From Sciurus carolinensis (Eukaryota; Chordata; Mammalia; Rodentia; Sciuridae), in NCBI RefSeq assembly GCF_902686445.1, contig NC_062232.1, positions 20,194,897 to 20,258,896 of the forward strand: a DNA stretch of 64,000 nucleotides. The letters are read 5' to 3'. Under the pieces are notes generated by a model, which saw nothing but the letters and a program-made list of their open reading frames with translations, made no database searches and was not told the origin of the DNA. The translations under genes were made by a program, and so were the position numbers. Shown in pieces: positions 25,087 to 36,360 of this stretch (positions are counted from its first letter, which is position 1; the number at the start of each line of letters is the position of its first letter).

Positions 25087-26690
25087 AAAATTTCAATGAT
25101 ATTCTCATAGAACTAGAAAAGGCAGTCATGAAATTCATTTGAAAAAATAAGAAACCTAGAATAGCAAAAGCAGTCCTTAGCAAGAAGAGTGAAGCAGAAG
25201 GCATTACAACACCGGACCTTAAATTATACTATAGGGCTATAGTAACAAAAATGGCATGGTATTGACACCAAAATAGACAGGTAGAGCGAGGATACAGAAT
25301 AGAAGACACAGAGACAAACCCACATAAATATATCTCATACTTGAGACAGGTGACAAAAACATACATTTGATAAAAGATAGCCTCTTCAACAAATGTTCTA
25401 GGAAAACTGGAAATCCATATGCAGCAAATGAAATTAAACCTCTACCTCTTATCCTGCACAAAACTCAACTCATAGTAGATCAAGGACTTAGACTTTAGAT
25501 AAGAGACCCTGTGCCTACTAGAAGAAAAAGTAGGTCCTATTCTCCATCAAATCAGTGTGAGAATCGAATTCCTCAACAAGACTCCTAAAGTGGAAGAAGT
25601 TAAATCAAGAGACAACAAATGGGATGATATGAAACTAAATAACTTCTTCACAGTGAAGAAAACAATGAAGAATGTGAAGAGAGAGCTTATAGGAGAAAAT
25701 CTTAGCTACTGGCACTTCAGATAGAGTGTTGATCTCTGGATATATAAAGAAGTCAAAAAACTTAACACCAAAAAGCCAAATAACCCAGTCAATAAATGGG
25801 CAAAGGAACTGAACAGGTGCTTCACAGAAGAAGAAATACAATCAGTCAACAAATATATGAAAAAATGTTTAACATCTCTAGCAATTAGAGAGATACAAAT
25901 AAAAAACTACACTGAGATTTCATTTCACTCAACTCAGAATAGCAAATATCAAAAATAAAAGTAATAAATAAAGTAATAAATGCTGGTGAGAATGTGGGGA
26001 AAATGGTACATTCGTACATTGTGGGAGGGACTGCAAATTGGCACAACCACTCTGGAAAGCAGTATAGAGATTTCTCAGAAAACATGGAATGCAACCATCA
26101 TTTGACCCAACTATCATACTCTGGTTTATACCCAAAGGACTTAACAATCAGCAAACTATAGTGACACAGTCACATCAGTATTTATTAGCAGCTCAATTCA
26201 CAACAACTAAGCTATAGAACCAACCTAGGTGCCCTTCAACAGATGAATGAATAAAGAAAATGTGGTACATATAATCAATGTAATATGACTCATGCATAAA
26301 GAAGAATGAAATTATGGCATTTCCTAGTAAATGGATGGAATTGGAGAATATCATGCTAAGTGAAATAAGCCAATCCCCAAAGAAACAAAGGCAGAATGTT
26401 CTCTCTGATATCTGAATGCTAACACAATAAGGGGGAGGGGATAATCAAAATACAGTAGATTAGACAAAGGGGAATGAAGAGAAGGGAGGGAAGGGGAGAT
26501 AGGAATAGGAAGGACAGTAGAATGAATCAGACATTCCTTTCCTATGTTCATATATGAATATATGACCAGTGTAACTCCACATCATGGACAACTAAAAGAA
26601 TGGGAAGTTATACTCCATGTATGTATAACATGTCAAAATACATTCTACTGTCGTATACACCTAAAAAGAATTTAAAAAAAAATTTAAACT
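25087..26690 (+). mobile_element. L1 ORF2 3' half and 3' UTR (continuation of the 22960 element)
   Basis: The sequence resumes from the 23897 break and runs through ORF2 C-terminal and 3' UTR sequence (caggtgcttcacagaagaag, ggaattggagaatatcatgc) to an A-rich end near 26,685. No long open frame remains. Confidence 0.8.
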
Positions 26691-26845
26691 CTAGGCCAGA
26701 GCCAAATTTGAGGGTGATTTCCAAATATACCTTAAGTATGAAATTAAGCCAAATGGTCAAACTGATATCCACTTTCAATATGTTTATTCAACTTAGTGCG
26801 AGAAGTCTTAGTCAGAGCAATCGGGCAAGAGAAAGAAACAAAGGG
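26691..26845 (+). mobile_element. Older L1 ORF2 host, segment 1
   Basis: It carries the ORF2 stretch just before the RT FADD motif (gaagtcttagtcagagcaat, gcaagagaaagaaacaaagg). It continues at 27263-27331 and again at 32158-32285 after later insertions. Confidence 0.7.
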
Positions 26846-27262
26846 AAACTGTTGTCACTTTTTTTGTCATTGGTGGTGGTGTTGCTGTAACATTACCTGA
26901 CAATACCAACTTGAAGGAGGAAAGATTCATTTTGTTTCATGGTTTCAGGGGTTTCAATTGATGATCAGCTGGCTCCATTGCTTTGGGTTTAAAGTGAGGC
27001 TGCACATCATTGCAGAATATGATGTTGGAGAAAAGCTTCTGTTTTTGATGGCCAAACTGCAGGAAGAGAAAGGGACTCTAGAGAGGATAAACCCTTCCAA
27101 GGGATGTAAACAGTGTCCTACTTCCTCCAACTAGGTCCCACCTCCCTGTAGTTCATGAAGTCATCAATAGATTAATCCACTCATGAGGTTAGAAACCTCA
27201 TGATCTGATCACTTTCCAAAAGCCTGACTTTTGAACACGAGATTTTTGACATTCTAGATCTA
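26846..27262 (-). mobile_element. MaLR-like LTR inserted in the older L1
   Basis: Reverse complement of the LTR family seen at 6491-6921: tttcatggtttcaggggttt, gctggctccattgctttggg, and a terminal tgtaacattacctgacaata. Exact ends are approximate. Confidence 0.55.
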
Positions 27263-27331
27263 AACATCCAAATTGAAAAAGAAGTCAAATTGTCACTGTT
27301 TGCAGAAGACATGATCTTATCTATAGAAAAC
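27263..27331 (+). mobile_element. Older L1 ORF2 host, segment 2
   Basis: acatccaaattgaaaaagaa followed by tgtttgcagaagacatgatc, a mutated FADD motif region (FAEDMI). It stops at the endogenous retrovirus insertion. Confidence 0.75.
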
Positions 27332-27649
27332 TATGATCGCCCACCGCCCGCGGGGACAATCACAACACGTACGCTCTTGTTCATCACAGGAACCAAAAAA
27401 GGCTTTATTCTACAAGTCTCAGACTTATATTGAGAACATCAGCCTATCAGAGAGTAGACTACCAGGAAAGTCAGCCTATCAAGAAACAGTCTCCAGGCAG
27501 ATACCAGGATTGCCTCATGTACAACAGCCAACCAGAGTTACTTCCTAAAACTTGTATATGAGTGCAGCTATGTCTGGCAAGCTGCCAGGCGCCATCTTAG
27601 AGATCAGGCCACGGTGCGGCTCTGGGGCCCTCAGAGCCCGCCCCTGACA
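27332..27649 (-). repeat. 3' LTR of the IAP-like element
   Basis: It differs from the 5' LTR at four positions (cgcgggg/cgcaggg, attctac/attccac, caagaaac/caaggaac, acaacag/acaatag). The minus strand has an AATAAA polyadenylation signal (ggctttattc on the plus strand). The polypurine tract lies just outside at about 27650-27660. Confidence 0.9.
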
Positions 27650-27929
27650 TCTCCCCCTTATTCTTTAAATAAAGAAAAGATGACTTGGGACCATGCCTGT
27701 CTTAGGTTGTCCATGGCAAATTACATCCTTACCTGTCATTGGAATTCTGACCTCCAGGCGTCAGAACCCTGTCTTAGGTTGGTATGCATTTCCACGGATC
27801 TTACCCGTCTTTGACTACTGGTCCAGCATGCTTAGCCATACTTGGGGGGAGGTGCCTGTCTCAATGCTGTCAAAGTCTGTACTATAACCCAACCCGCTGA
27901 TGACATCAGGCATCTTGGCGAGCTCTGAT

Positions 27930-28568
27930 TTGGCTGCGTATAACATAGGCTATCCCTAAGCAGATAATAATCAGAACAGCTACTGTTCCAGCCCACTGTT
28001 TTGTCAATCCCAGGGCTTTAGATAACAAAGAGAACATCTCGGATACCGATGCAACTTGAACCCTGGTGGCATTGACTCTGAGGATTTCAGCTCATAGCTG
28101 ACTGGTTAAATTATCAAACGTAGATGACCAATTACCAGTAAGGTAGACAGAGAGAATTTTAGATAACATAACCACAGAGCTAAGGTTATTATAAGCAATA
28201 GGGGTGACACACACTGCTCTTAAAGGATAAACACATCCCAGTCCCAAAAGTTCTTGCAAGATATCCACTTGTTCTTGTAATAAGTCCACTCTTTGATTAC
28301 AAGGAGTATGCCTGCTGTTAGATGTTGGTTTAGGGTCTCTTTAGTCTGTAAGACTGCAGCTGTATTTTCGGCCAAGTGATTGTTGTTGCTGTCTGTATGG
28401 TTGTGTCAATGCTACTGCTGCTGCGGTTGCGGCTGCCACTGCAGAGACTGCTACCATGGCGACCACGGCCACTATGATGCCAAAATCTCTCTTGTCTCTA
28501 GATAGTAGTACTGGCAGTTCTGTACCTGTAACAGAGACTGGGACTGGTAGGAAGGTAGGAACACACAT
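27930..28568 (-). pseudogene. Envelope transmembrane-subunit remnant
   Basis: At 28341-28568 the minus strand encodes a RDKR cleavage-like site followed by a hydrophobic Ala/Val-rich fusion-peptide-like stretch. 28092-28289 continues with a heptad-like region and a C-x6-C motif. The latter frame ends at an in-frame TGA. Past it the frame still encodes a hydrophobic membrane anchor (about 27,975-28,010). The surface subunit is absent. Confidence 0.6.
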
Positions 28569-28652
28569 TAAGACTGCCAGTGGGAACCTAGAAGCATTCC
28601 AACATTGAGAGAGATAGCATCCTAAGAGACTAAAAAGAGGTTGTAAGTTAGT

Positions 28653-28919
28653 TCAAGGGGGGCTACGAGCATCATGGTCATCAGAAGTATGTTGGTCTGA
28701 GTTACTTGTTGGTAGCGTTGGCACTGGTCGAGTTAGTCGCTCAGGAACCCAGATAGGCGATGTTTTATCCTGTGGAAACACACAAACCGAGCCGTGGCTC
28801 CAGTAAAGCACCGGGTCCGGGCCGTTCCATTGTCCTGTAAGAACATCCTTCCATTTTACCGTTGCTCTATCATGTTGTTTATGATTTGCCATGTCTCTCA
28901 GCGGCACAGTGACCCTCAT
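28653..28919 (-). pseudogene. Retroviral integrase C-terminal remnant
   Basis: An 88-residue frame carries motifs of the betaretroviral integrase C-terminal domain ([34 protein letters not shown]). No catalytic D,D-35-E core is present. Confidence 0.65.
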
Positions 28920-28929
28920 TATCCAGAGT

Positions 28930-30200
28930 TAAAAATTTTTAAAATAAAGAGGCAAAGAGAAAGTTTATCTTTAGGGGACCTGAAGGTCTCCCCTATTCCC
29001 TCTTTTTGTTTATTTACAGACTTTCTTAGCACTTATTTAGACCCTCATGTATTTTATCACATAAGCACTTTCTTACCCAGAAACATTTTGTTTTTCACTA
29101 GATATATTTCCATATCTAGAACCTTTTATTTTCTCTTTCCTATTTGTTGACCCCTTTTTGTTCACATTATGAAACAACTCTTATGAAATTTCTGAATTTA
29201 GATAAATTACTCTATTTTAACAAGATTAAATATTTTGTTATTTATAGTACTCTAATTGAAACACAGTTGAAACTTTTAGAACCCTTTGTGTATAGAATTG
29301 TACCTGTTAGGACATAACTCTTAGTAACCTTGTTTTTAGTTTAGTGATGACACAAAACAATTTTCTCTACAAACACATTTGAGTAATCCCATGCATGTAA
29401 ATTCTAATTCACTTATTTTCTTAAAAAAAAACAAGATATTAGACAAGTGTCCTGAACAGTATTTTCCAGCTTTTTCTTGTTGGAGGAAAGTCCTAGAAAA
29501 ATTGATGTTAGACATTTTATAAACATCAACATTATATTAGTTTGACCACCTCGAGACTTGCAAGTTATTTTCAAGACATTTTACTTCTATTCGTTTACCC
29601 AATTTAAATCGAACCTTTTTAAATCACGTGAATTAAAAGTATCTGGATCCATTTTTAAATTTTAATTTTAGAAGCGCTCAGTTTTGATACAGACAAAACA
29701 TGACATCAGACAGCACGACATACAAATAACACAAAATCAAAGGCCTTGTAACTTTATAGGTGAATCTCCATTGCAATGTAACAGATGTTCAAAAACTCTA
29801 GTTGAATAAAAAATAGAACTGATCAAAAAAATCATGAGCTCAAAAAAAAATGTAGAGTTCAAAAAAAATGAGTCCTGGAAAAATGAAGCGGCCATCAAGT
29901 ACTTTAGTAAAGCACCATAAAATTTACTTTTGCTGGAGTTCAGGTAAGACTTTTTGCTCTTTTTTTTTTTTTTTTTTTTTTCTTTTTCTTGGGTTTGAGA
30001 CCGGTCTCCTACTGAGCCTTCAGGCTTTCTCTATTTACATTTCAATGTAAGCCTTGACTGAGATTTGGATCTGAAAGGGGAGAAAATGTTCCAGCAGAAA
30101 CTTGATGCCTAGGGCATTTTAACCCTTAATCCTGGTTAGTAATCAATTCAGGTTTGGATGCAGAAAATTGTGAAACAATTATCTCCCAATATTTGTGGGG
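28930..30200. other. AT-rich filler inside the IAP-like element
   Basis: About 1.3 kb without recognisable retroviral coding sequence on either strand, with a 22-base T tract near 29,960. It replaces most of gag-pro-pol. Its origin is unknown. Confidence 0.55.
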
Positions 30201-30210
30201 ACTGGGGCTA

Positions 30211-30873
30211 CTATATCATACTCCTTACTAGGACATGCCACTGATGGTTGGGCTGGTTACTCCCTCCACACCGGCATATGTGGGACCTCATGGCAAGAGG
30301 ACTAGGTGGGCTGGGTGGGGCGAAGTTGGGGGAAGAGAAGGAATTAGCATAGAAGCGCAAGAAAGAAGAGACTTGAAGATAAGGAATCCCTTTCCATCTG
30401 CCGGCTCGCTTGTGGAAGCTGTGTGCCAATATAAAGGTCTCCCAATGTTGTTTACTATGTGGCAAGTTTCTGGAAGGAGATGCAACGGGAGGAGCCGGCG
30501 GTTCTTTAGGCGGCGGCTCTTTGGGGAGAAACTTGGAGCCCCCTTTGGGAGGTCCTGGAGAGAAGCAGGCCTTAAGGGCAGATAACGTAGGGCAGACTCC
30601 TAATGGGGGACCCTCCCCTAAACTGATTTCCCTCTTCCTAACAAGTTGTTCCTCACACCCAGTTTCATTTTCCTTGTCTGTCTCTGATCTTATTGACGCC
30701 CTTTCTGATGCTTTAGACCTTTCCTCTTTTATTTCCTCCAAAACCTCTTCCCCTTGTTTTATGGCCTCTCTGCATTTGGTTCAGGCTGTTTTAGTTTCAA
30801 GAGGAATTCCATTGGCCCGGAGCAAATCCTTTAAGGGACCTTCCATGCACATTCGTGACATTTCAGTGCCCAT
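30211..30873 (-). pseudogene. gag N-terminal remnant of the IAP-like element
   Basis: A minus-strand ATG at 30873-30871 is followed by Gly, a typical myristoylated gag start. An in-frame TGA at 30783-30781 interrupts it after 30 codons. The same frame then stays open to 30211 and includes a proline-rich run (PPPKEPPAPP). No capsid or nucleocapsid zinc knuckles follow. Confidence 0.6.
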
Positions 30874-30959
30874 ATTTCTCTATTAAACTAACAGAATGCA
30901 AAGCACTTTAACTAGCAAAACAAAAGCGAAAGCACTTACACTCAATCTCCGTTGCTTAT

Positions 30960-31030
30960 CCCGCGAACTTTAACTCGTCGCTTTTCCCGTGAACTTTAAC
31001 TTGTCGCTTTTCCCGCGAACTTTAACCTGG
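30960..31030 (-). repeat. 26-bp tandem repeat in the retroviral leader
   Basis: Units begin at 30960, 30986 and 31012 (about 2.7 copies) with the core cgaactttaactcgtcgctt. They lie between the primer binding site and the gag start. Confidence 0.85.
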
Positions 31031-31090
31031 CCAGACTGTACTTTACTTTCCCTGTATTTACCTGATCAGTTTCTTCTTTATAACTCGAGG

Positions 31091-31108
31091 TCCCGGGTTT
31101 CGGCACCA
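31091..31108 (-). promoter_or_regulatory. Primer binding site matching tRNA-Phe
   Basis: The plus strand reads tcccgggtttcggcacca, the 3' end of tRNA-Phe including CCA. tRNA-Phe priming is characteristic of IAP-type elements. It lies two bases inside the LTR edge. Confidence 0.85.
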
Positions 31109-31110
31109 CT

Positions 31111-31428
31111 TATGATCGCCCACCGCCCGCAGGGACAATCACAACACGTACGCTCTTGTTCATCACAGGAACCAAAAAAGGCTTTATTCCACAAGTCTCA
31201 GACTTATATTGAGAACATCAGCCTATCAGAGAGTAGACTACCAGGAAAGTCAGCCTATCAAGGAACAGTCTCCAGGCAGATACCAGGATTGCCTCATGTA
31301 CAATAGCCAACCAGAGTTACTTCCTAAAACTTGTATATGAGTGCAGCTATGTCTGGCAAGCTGCCAGGCGCCATCTTAGAGATCAGGCCACGGTGCGGCT
31401 CTGGGGCCCTCAGAGCCCGCCCCTGACA
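31111..31428 (-). repeat. 5' LTR of the IAP-like element
   Basis: Minus-strand start TGTCAGGGGCGGG; end GATCATA next to the primer binding site. Same 318-bp length as the partner LTR. It should hold the element's promoter (inference). Confidence 0.9.
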
Positions 31429-31440
31429 GAAAACCATGTT

Positions 31441-32153
31441 TATATACCACAGTTTCTTTATCCATTCTTCTGTTGAAGGGCATCTAGGTTGGTTCCATAT
31501 TTTAGCTATTGTGAATTGAGTTGCTATAAACATTGATGTAGCTCCGTTAATGTAGTATGCTAATTTTAAGTCCTTTGGGTATAAACCAAGGGGTGGGAGA
31601 GCTGGGCCAAAGGTGGGTACACTCCAAGTTTTCTGAGGATTTTCCATACTGCTTTCCAGAGTGGCTTCACCAATTTGCAAGTCCACCAGCAATGAACATG
31701 TGTGCTGTTCATTATTATTGTTTGAGTTCTTGATAATAGTCATTCTAAGTGGAGTAAGATGATATTATTCAGCCATAAAGAATAATAATATTATGGCACT
31801 TGCAAATAAATGGATGGAATTGGAGAATATAATGGTAAATGAGATAAGCCAAGCCCAAAAAACCAAAGGTTGAACGTTTTCCCTGAAAAGTGGATGATTA
31901 TATATAATGGGGGAGGTGGGGTGGTGTGTGAGAGAAGAATGTAGGTACTTTAGATTATGTAGAGGGAAATGAGAGGGAGGGGGATATAAAAATGGTGGAA
32001 TGAGACAGACATCATTACCCTACATACATGTATGATTACACAAATGGTATGAATCTACATCATGCACAACCATAGAAATGAAATGATGTACCCCATTTGT
32101 GTACAATGAATCAAAAAGCAATCTGTAAAATATAAAAAATAAATAATTTTTAA
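31441..32153. mobile_element. Twin-primed (5'-inverted) L1 insertion
   Basis: 31441-31761 is minus-strand L1 ORF2 C-terminal/3' sequence. From 31762 the element continues on the plus strand from the directly adjacent L1 position to its 3' tail. The target duplication aaaaccatgtt flanks it at 31430-31440 and 32154-32164. Confidence 0.85.
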
Positions 32154-32157
32154 AAAA

Positions 32158-32285
32158 CCATGTTGACTCCATGATATAAGCTTTTAGAACTAATAAATTA
32201 ATTCAAAGTTGCAGGGTACAAAATAAACAGAGAAATCAATACCATTGGAATATGCCATTAGTTAATTTCCCAAAATTATGAAAGA
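32158..32285 (+). mobile_element. Older L1 ORF2 host, segment 3
   Basis: agcttttagaactaataaat and gttgcagggtacaaaataaa continue the ORF2 sequence broken at 27331. This shows that the retrovirus and the twin-primed L1 both lie inside one older L1. Confidence 0.75.
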
Positions 32286-32654
32286 AATCCCATTTACACA
32301 CTAGGAAAATATGTAGGAAGGAGGTACTTCCCACTTGCTCTGCTATTTGTAATTTGAAGGACAGGAAGATGGCTTTATAATAAGGTAGGTGTGTGAAGAA
32401 AATCACCATATGTATCATTATTTATCTATCAGAGATTTGGAGAAGCCTAGAGATACTGGTGTAGTTGAGGTAGTGAAGAGAGAGCATAAGGAAATTCAGC
32501 CAGTAGGATAAGTGGTTTCATATAACCACAAAGAACGGGGCAACATAGGTGAACAAAGAAACATAGCAGAGAAACTTGTCACACAAACTGTGTGTTATTC
32601 AATCTATAAATAAAGAAGATAGGGGAAGATCCAGTCCAAAGTCTTCACACAAAA

Positions 32655-32863
32655 TCTTTTTGGGGGAGATAGGGATTGAACTCAGGGGCACTCAACCACT
32701 AAGTCACATCACCAGCCCCTTTTAGTATTTATTATTTAGAGACAGTGTCTCACTTTGTTGCTTAGTGCCTTGCTCTTGCTGAGGGTGGCTTTAAACTGGT
32801 GATCCTCCTGCCTCGGCCTCCCAAGCAGCTGGGATTACAGGAATGAGTTACCACGCTCAGCCT
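32655..32863 (-). mobile_element. B1-dID dimeric SINE
   Basis: On the plus strand, ID-half complement (gggattgaactcaggggcac) is followed by B1-half complement (cctcggcctcccaagcagct, gggattacaggaatgagtta). Confidence 0.85.
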
Positions 32864-34940
32864 TTATACTGAATCTTATTCCTCTGGGAACTCGAGTACT
32901 TAACAAATACTTATAATCTCAGCCTGTGCTTACTGCATGACCAAAAGTGCACCCGGCAAATTATGATCTCAAAAAGTTATAAAGAAAAGTAGATCCATGT
33001 GGGTTCAAGACAGAAGTACAGAGAAGAATGCAATCTGCTCTTACTTTGAGCTCCATAGTGTGTGAATAACCAGTGGAAAATGATTGAAGAAATTGTGTAG
33101 GCAGGCACACATGATTACACTGTGGATAGGAGAGTGTAAATTGATTTCCTTTAGAGCTTTATTGCAGGAATAGCTCTATTGCAGCTGAGAAGGATAGGAG
33201 GGGAGACCAATCAGGTGGATATAATTAAATTCATACAGAGACTTAGAAATTCATACTTGGGTAGTAGGCAGGCTATAGGAAACCTGCCTTTCACTATATA
33301 CTCAGACTGGTCTGTCACCTTGCCCCACAAATAGAACTCAAGGGATATGGTAGAATCCTAGATGCCCAGCTGAGATTGACATCTATTCAGCTGGAAGGCT
33401 GCAACGATTTAAGTGCTCCCAAATAAATGCCCAAACAAAGGTTCAAAGTTCCCTTTAGAACTTGATCCAAGCAAATGTAAATTTCAAAATAAATTTCTAT
33501 ATCACTTCCAACCAGGAAAAGCAGTGATCAAAAACATTGGGAAAAAATCCCAACAGAAGGTATTTTCAGTTCCATCCCTCAGCACCGGGTAAGCAGGAAA
33601 GTCACTTGAATGACTACACTTCTGATCTACTCCAGTAGGGGTAGTGACAAAAATCACAAAAGGATGTTGGGCTTAATATCATCCAGCCCTGGCTCCCTCT
33701 AAGAAGCACATAGTCCAAGAAGTAAGGGATAGAAGAACAATATGGAATAGGTTGTAAATGCTCAACTTCAGCTACATCAGCAGAACAATTTAAACACTTT
33801 TAATTAAGAATTTCTTTTTAATTATTAATATTTTTTAAGTTGTGCTGACTACATATGATAACTGCTTCATGTAAATACACACACACACACAAACACACAC
33901 ACATTTCTGGGTTTTTTTCCTATTTTATCATGTATTTTCTTGTTATTAACCACTATTTTTCCAGTTTCTCAAAGATGTATTGACTTTTTTAAAATTTCTG
34001 TTTGTTTTGGGGAGCTTTGGTGCTTTCTAATTTTTTTTTAGTTTTGTAATTTGAAAGTAGAAGAGTAGATATTGCTTTACTCATTTCTTTGTTTTATTAT
34101 TCTTAAACTCTTCTCACCTCTTCCTTTAATAGCAAAGTATTTTATTCTCTGTCTTCTACTTCTTCATTTCCTCCCTCTTTAGGACCTTCATGCATGACCT
34201 TGTTTCTACTTTCTCTCCTCTCACCTTTTGATATTCCAATCTACCTACTGCCTTTATACCCCAACTTCTTTACTCTTAATGAACTGTATCTTTAACATAC
34301 TTTTAATTAATATAATTTAATCTATCCCTTTGGGGAATGTAATAAGGCAGTTCAGAGGAAGTCACACTATCATAGCAGCTGCATAAGAGTGAATAAAAAC
34401 AGCTATCTGCACTGGAAAATTGAGTTGTCAAAGCTTAGTAAAGCTAATAATTCTTGCACTTGAAACATCTTTTCTAAGCTCTGGGATCAAAGGCCTGGCT
34501 GCCTCTGGGTGTGGGGTAGCGAATGAAGGCCAATAAAAATTAGGCCAAAACTGGTGAATTCTGAGTCATCCCATCCAAGCCTAGAAAGGGCTGGAAGATA
34601 GGCTTCCACATTCTATTCTCCTCCCCTCACCACATGATTTGAGACTCCCAGAAAGAGGCGGGCAGGGTCAGAGAAGTTCATCCAAAAATGAAGTGTAACA
34701 CTTCACACAACTGAAACCCAGAAAGCAAGCAACCGAATTCTAAAACCTGACCAATAACAGTAGTTTAGTGGGCTTCTGAAGGACATTATTAAAAAGGAAA
34801 TTTTTTAAAGATTTATTAGTATAAGCCATTGTTCTGAAGTGACTATAATTACTGGAGACCAGTATCTTTTATCAATGTGCTTTAGAGATTAGGTATAGTA
34901 GCTACTTCAAATTGAGTGAAAATACTGATATGAAGACAGA
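32864..34940. other. Non-coding DNA with a CA microsatellite
   Basis: The CA-rich tract spans about 33,876-33,904. T-rich sequence follows. No gene or assignable repeat otherwise; 32,286-32,654 is likewise empty. Confidence 0.45.
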
Positions 34941-34944
34941 GTGG

Positions 34945-35890
34945 TAGAAAATCTTTACCACACATACTTCAGATAGATCACTAATTTTCAGAATCTATAA
35001 AGAACTCAAAAAACTCTACACCAAGAATACAAATAAACCAATCAACAAATGGGCTAAGGAAATGAATAGTCACTTCACAGAAGATCTACAAGCAATCAAC
35101 AGATATATGAAAAAATGTTCAACATCTCTAGGAATAAGAGAAATGCAAATCAAAACTACACTAAGATTCCATCTCACCCCAATTAGAATGGTGATTATCA
35201 AGAATACAAGCAATAATAGGTGTTGGACAGGATGTGGGGGAAAAAGGTACACTCATACATTGCTGGTGGGGTTGCAAATTAGTGCAGCCACTCTGGAAAG
35301 CAGTATGGAGATTCCTTAGAAAACTTGGAATGGAACCACCATTTGACCCAGCTATTCCACTCCATGGCCTATACCCAAAGGACTTAAAATCAGCATACTA
35401 CAGTGATGCAGCCACATCAATGTTCATTGCTGCTCAATTCACAATAGTCAGATTGATTGTGGAACCACCTAGATGCCCCTCAATTGATGAATGGATAAAG
35501 AAACAGTGGTATATATATATACAATGGAATATTACTCAGCCATAAAGAAGAATAAAATTATGGCATTTGCAGGCAAATGGATGAAATTGGAGAATATCAT
35601 GCTAAGTGAGATAAGCCAATCTCGAAAAACTAAAGGACGAATGATCTCACTTATAAACAGATGATGACACATAATGGGGGGTGGGAAGGGGGCAAGAATG
35701 GAGGAAGGAGGGACTGTACAGAGGGAAAAGAGGGGTGGGAGGGCTGGGGGGAAGGAAAAAACAACAGAATGAATCAAACACCATTGCCCTATGTAAATGT
35801 ATGATTACACAAATGGTATGCCTCTACTTCATGTACAAACAGAGAAACAAGATGTACCCCATTTGTTTACAATAAAAATAAATTTAAATA
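34945..35890 (+). mobile_element. 5'-truncated young L1 3' end
   Basis: Closely matches the 1-1106 copy. It has the ORF2 C-terminus ([17 protein letters not shown]) followed by the 3' UTR with gtgggaagggggcaagaatg and an A-rich end. Confidence 0.85.
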
Positions 35891-36360
35891 AGACATTTGG
35901 CCAACCCAAAAGACACAGTAAAGCGAAAGAATATCACTAAAAAGTCCCTTATGTGAAAGTAGAAGAGAGAATCATCTCAGAAGATTGGTAGAAATACTAT
36001 CAATATAAAAAACCAAGGGAACAAGCTACCCCAAATTACTCACAACACAACTGACTCTATGGACACCACAGTAGAGGAAATATCAGAAAAACAATTTGGA
36101 AAAGTGACACTTAAAATGTTCAATAAACTAAAGCAAGATCTAAGGAAGGAACTGAGAGAACACACAGGAATAGGAAGAACAGTTCAAGAAACAGTCATTT
36201 AAAAAAATAAATTCTGAAATTAAAGGCTCAATAAATCAAATTAAAAACTCAGTTGAAAGCATCACCAGTAGATTAGATGACTTTAAAGACATATTCTCAG
36301 GCCTCAAAGACAAGGTATACAACCTTAATGTAAAGTTGACAATAAAGAGAAGACATTAAG

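Larger units (their letters stand above)
27332..31428 (-). mobile_element. IAP-like class II endogenous retrovirus, internally deleted, young
   Basis: Two 318-bp LTRs (27332-27649 and 31111-31428) flank about 3.5 kb of internal sequence. A 6-bp target duplication gaaaac occurs at 27326-27331 and 31429-31434. The minus strand reads 5' LTR, tRNA-Phe primer binding site, broken gag start, AT-rich non-viral-looking filler, integrase C-terminal remnant, env transmembrane remnant, polypurine tract, 3' LTR. Most of gag-pro-pol and the surface envelope are absent, and the remaining frames are broken. It cannot make virus by itself. Confidence 0.9.

Noticed and set aside
28341..28568. An alanine-rich small membrane protein as a novel gene
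   Set aside because: Position within the retrovirus and the RDKR-hydrophobic arrangement match an env fusion-peptide region.
30211..30741. A 176-codon minus-strand frame as a stand-alone host gene
   Set aside because: It lies between LTRs, in frame with a gag-like Met-Gly start, and its size matches a truncated gag remnant.
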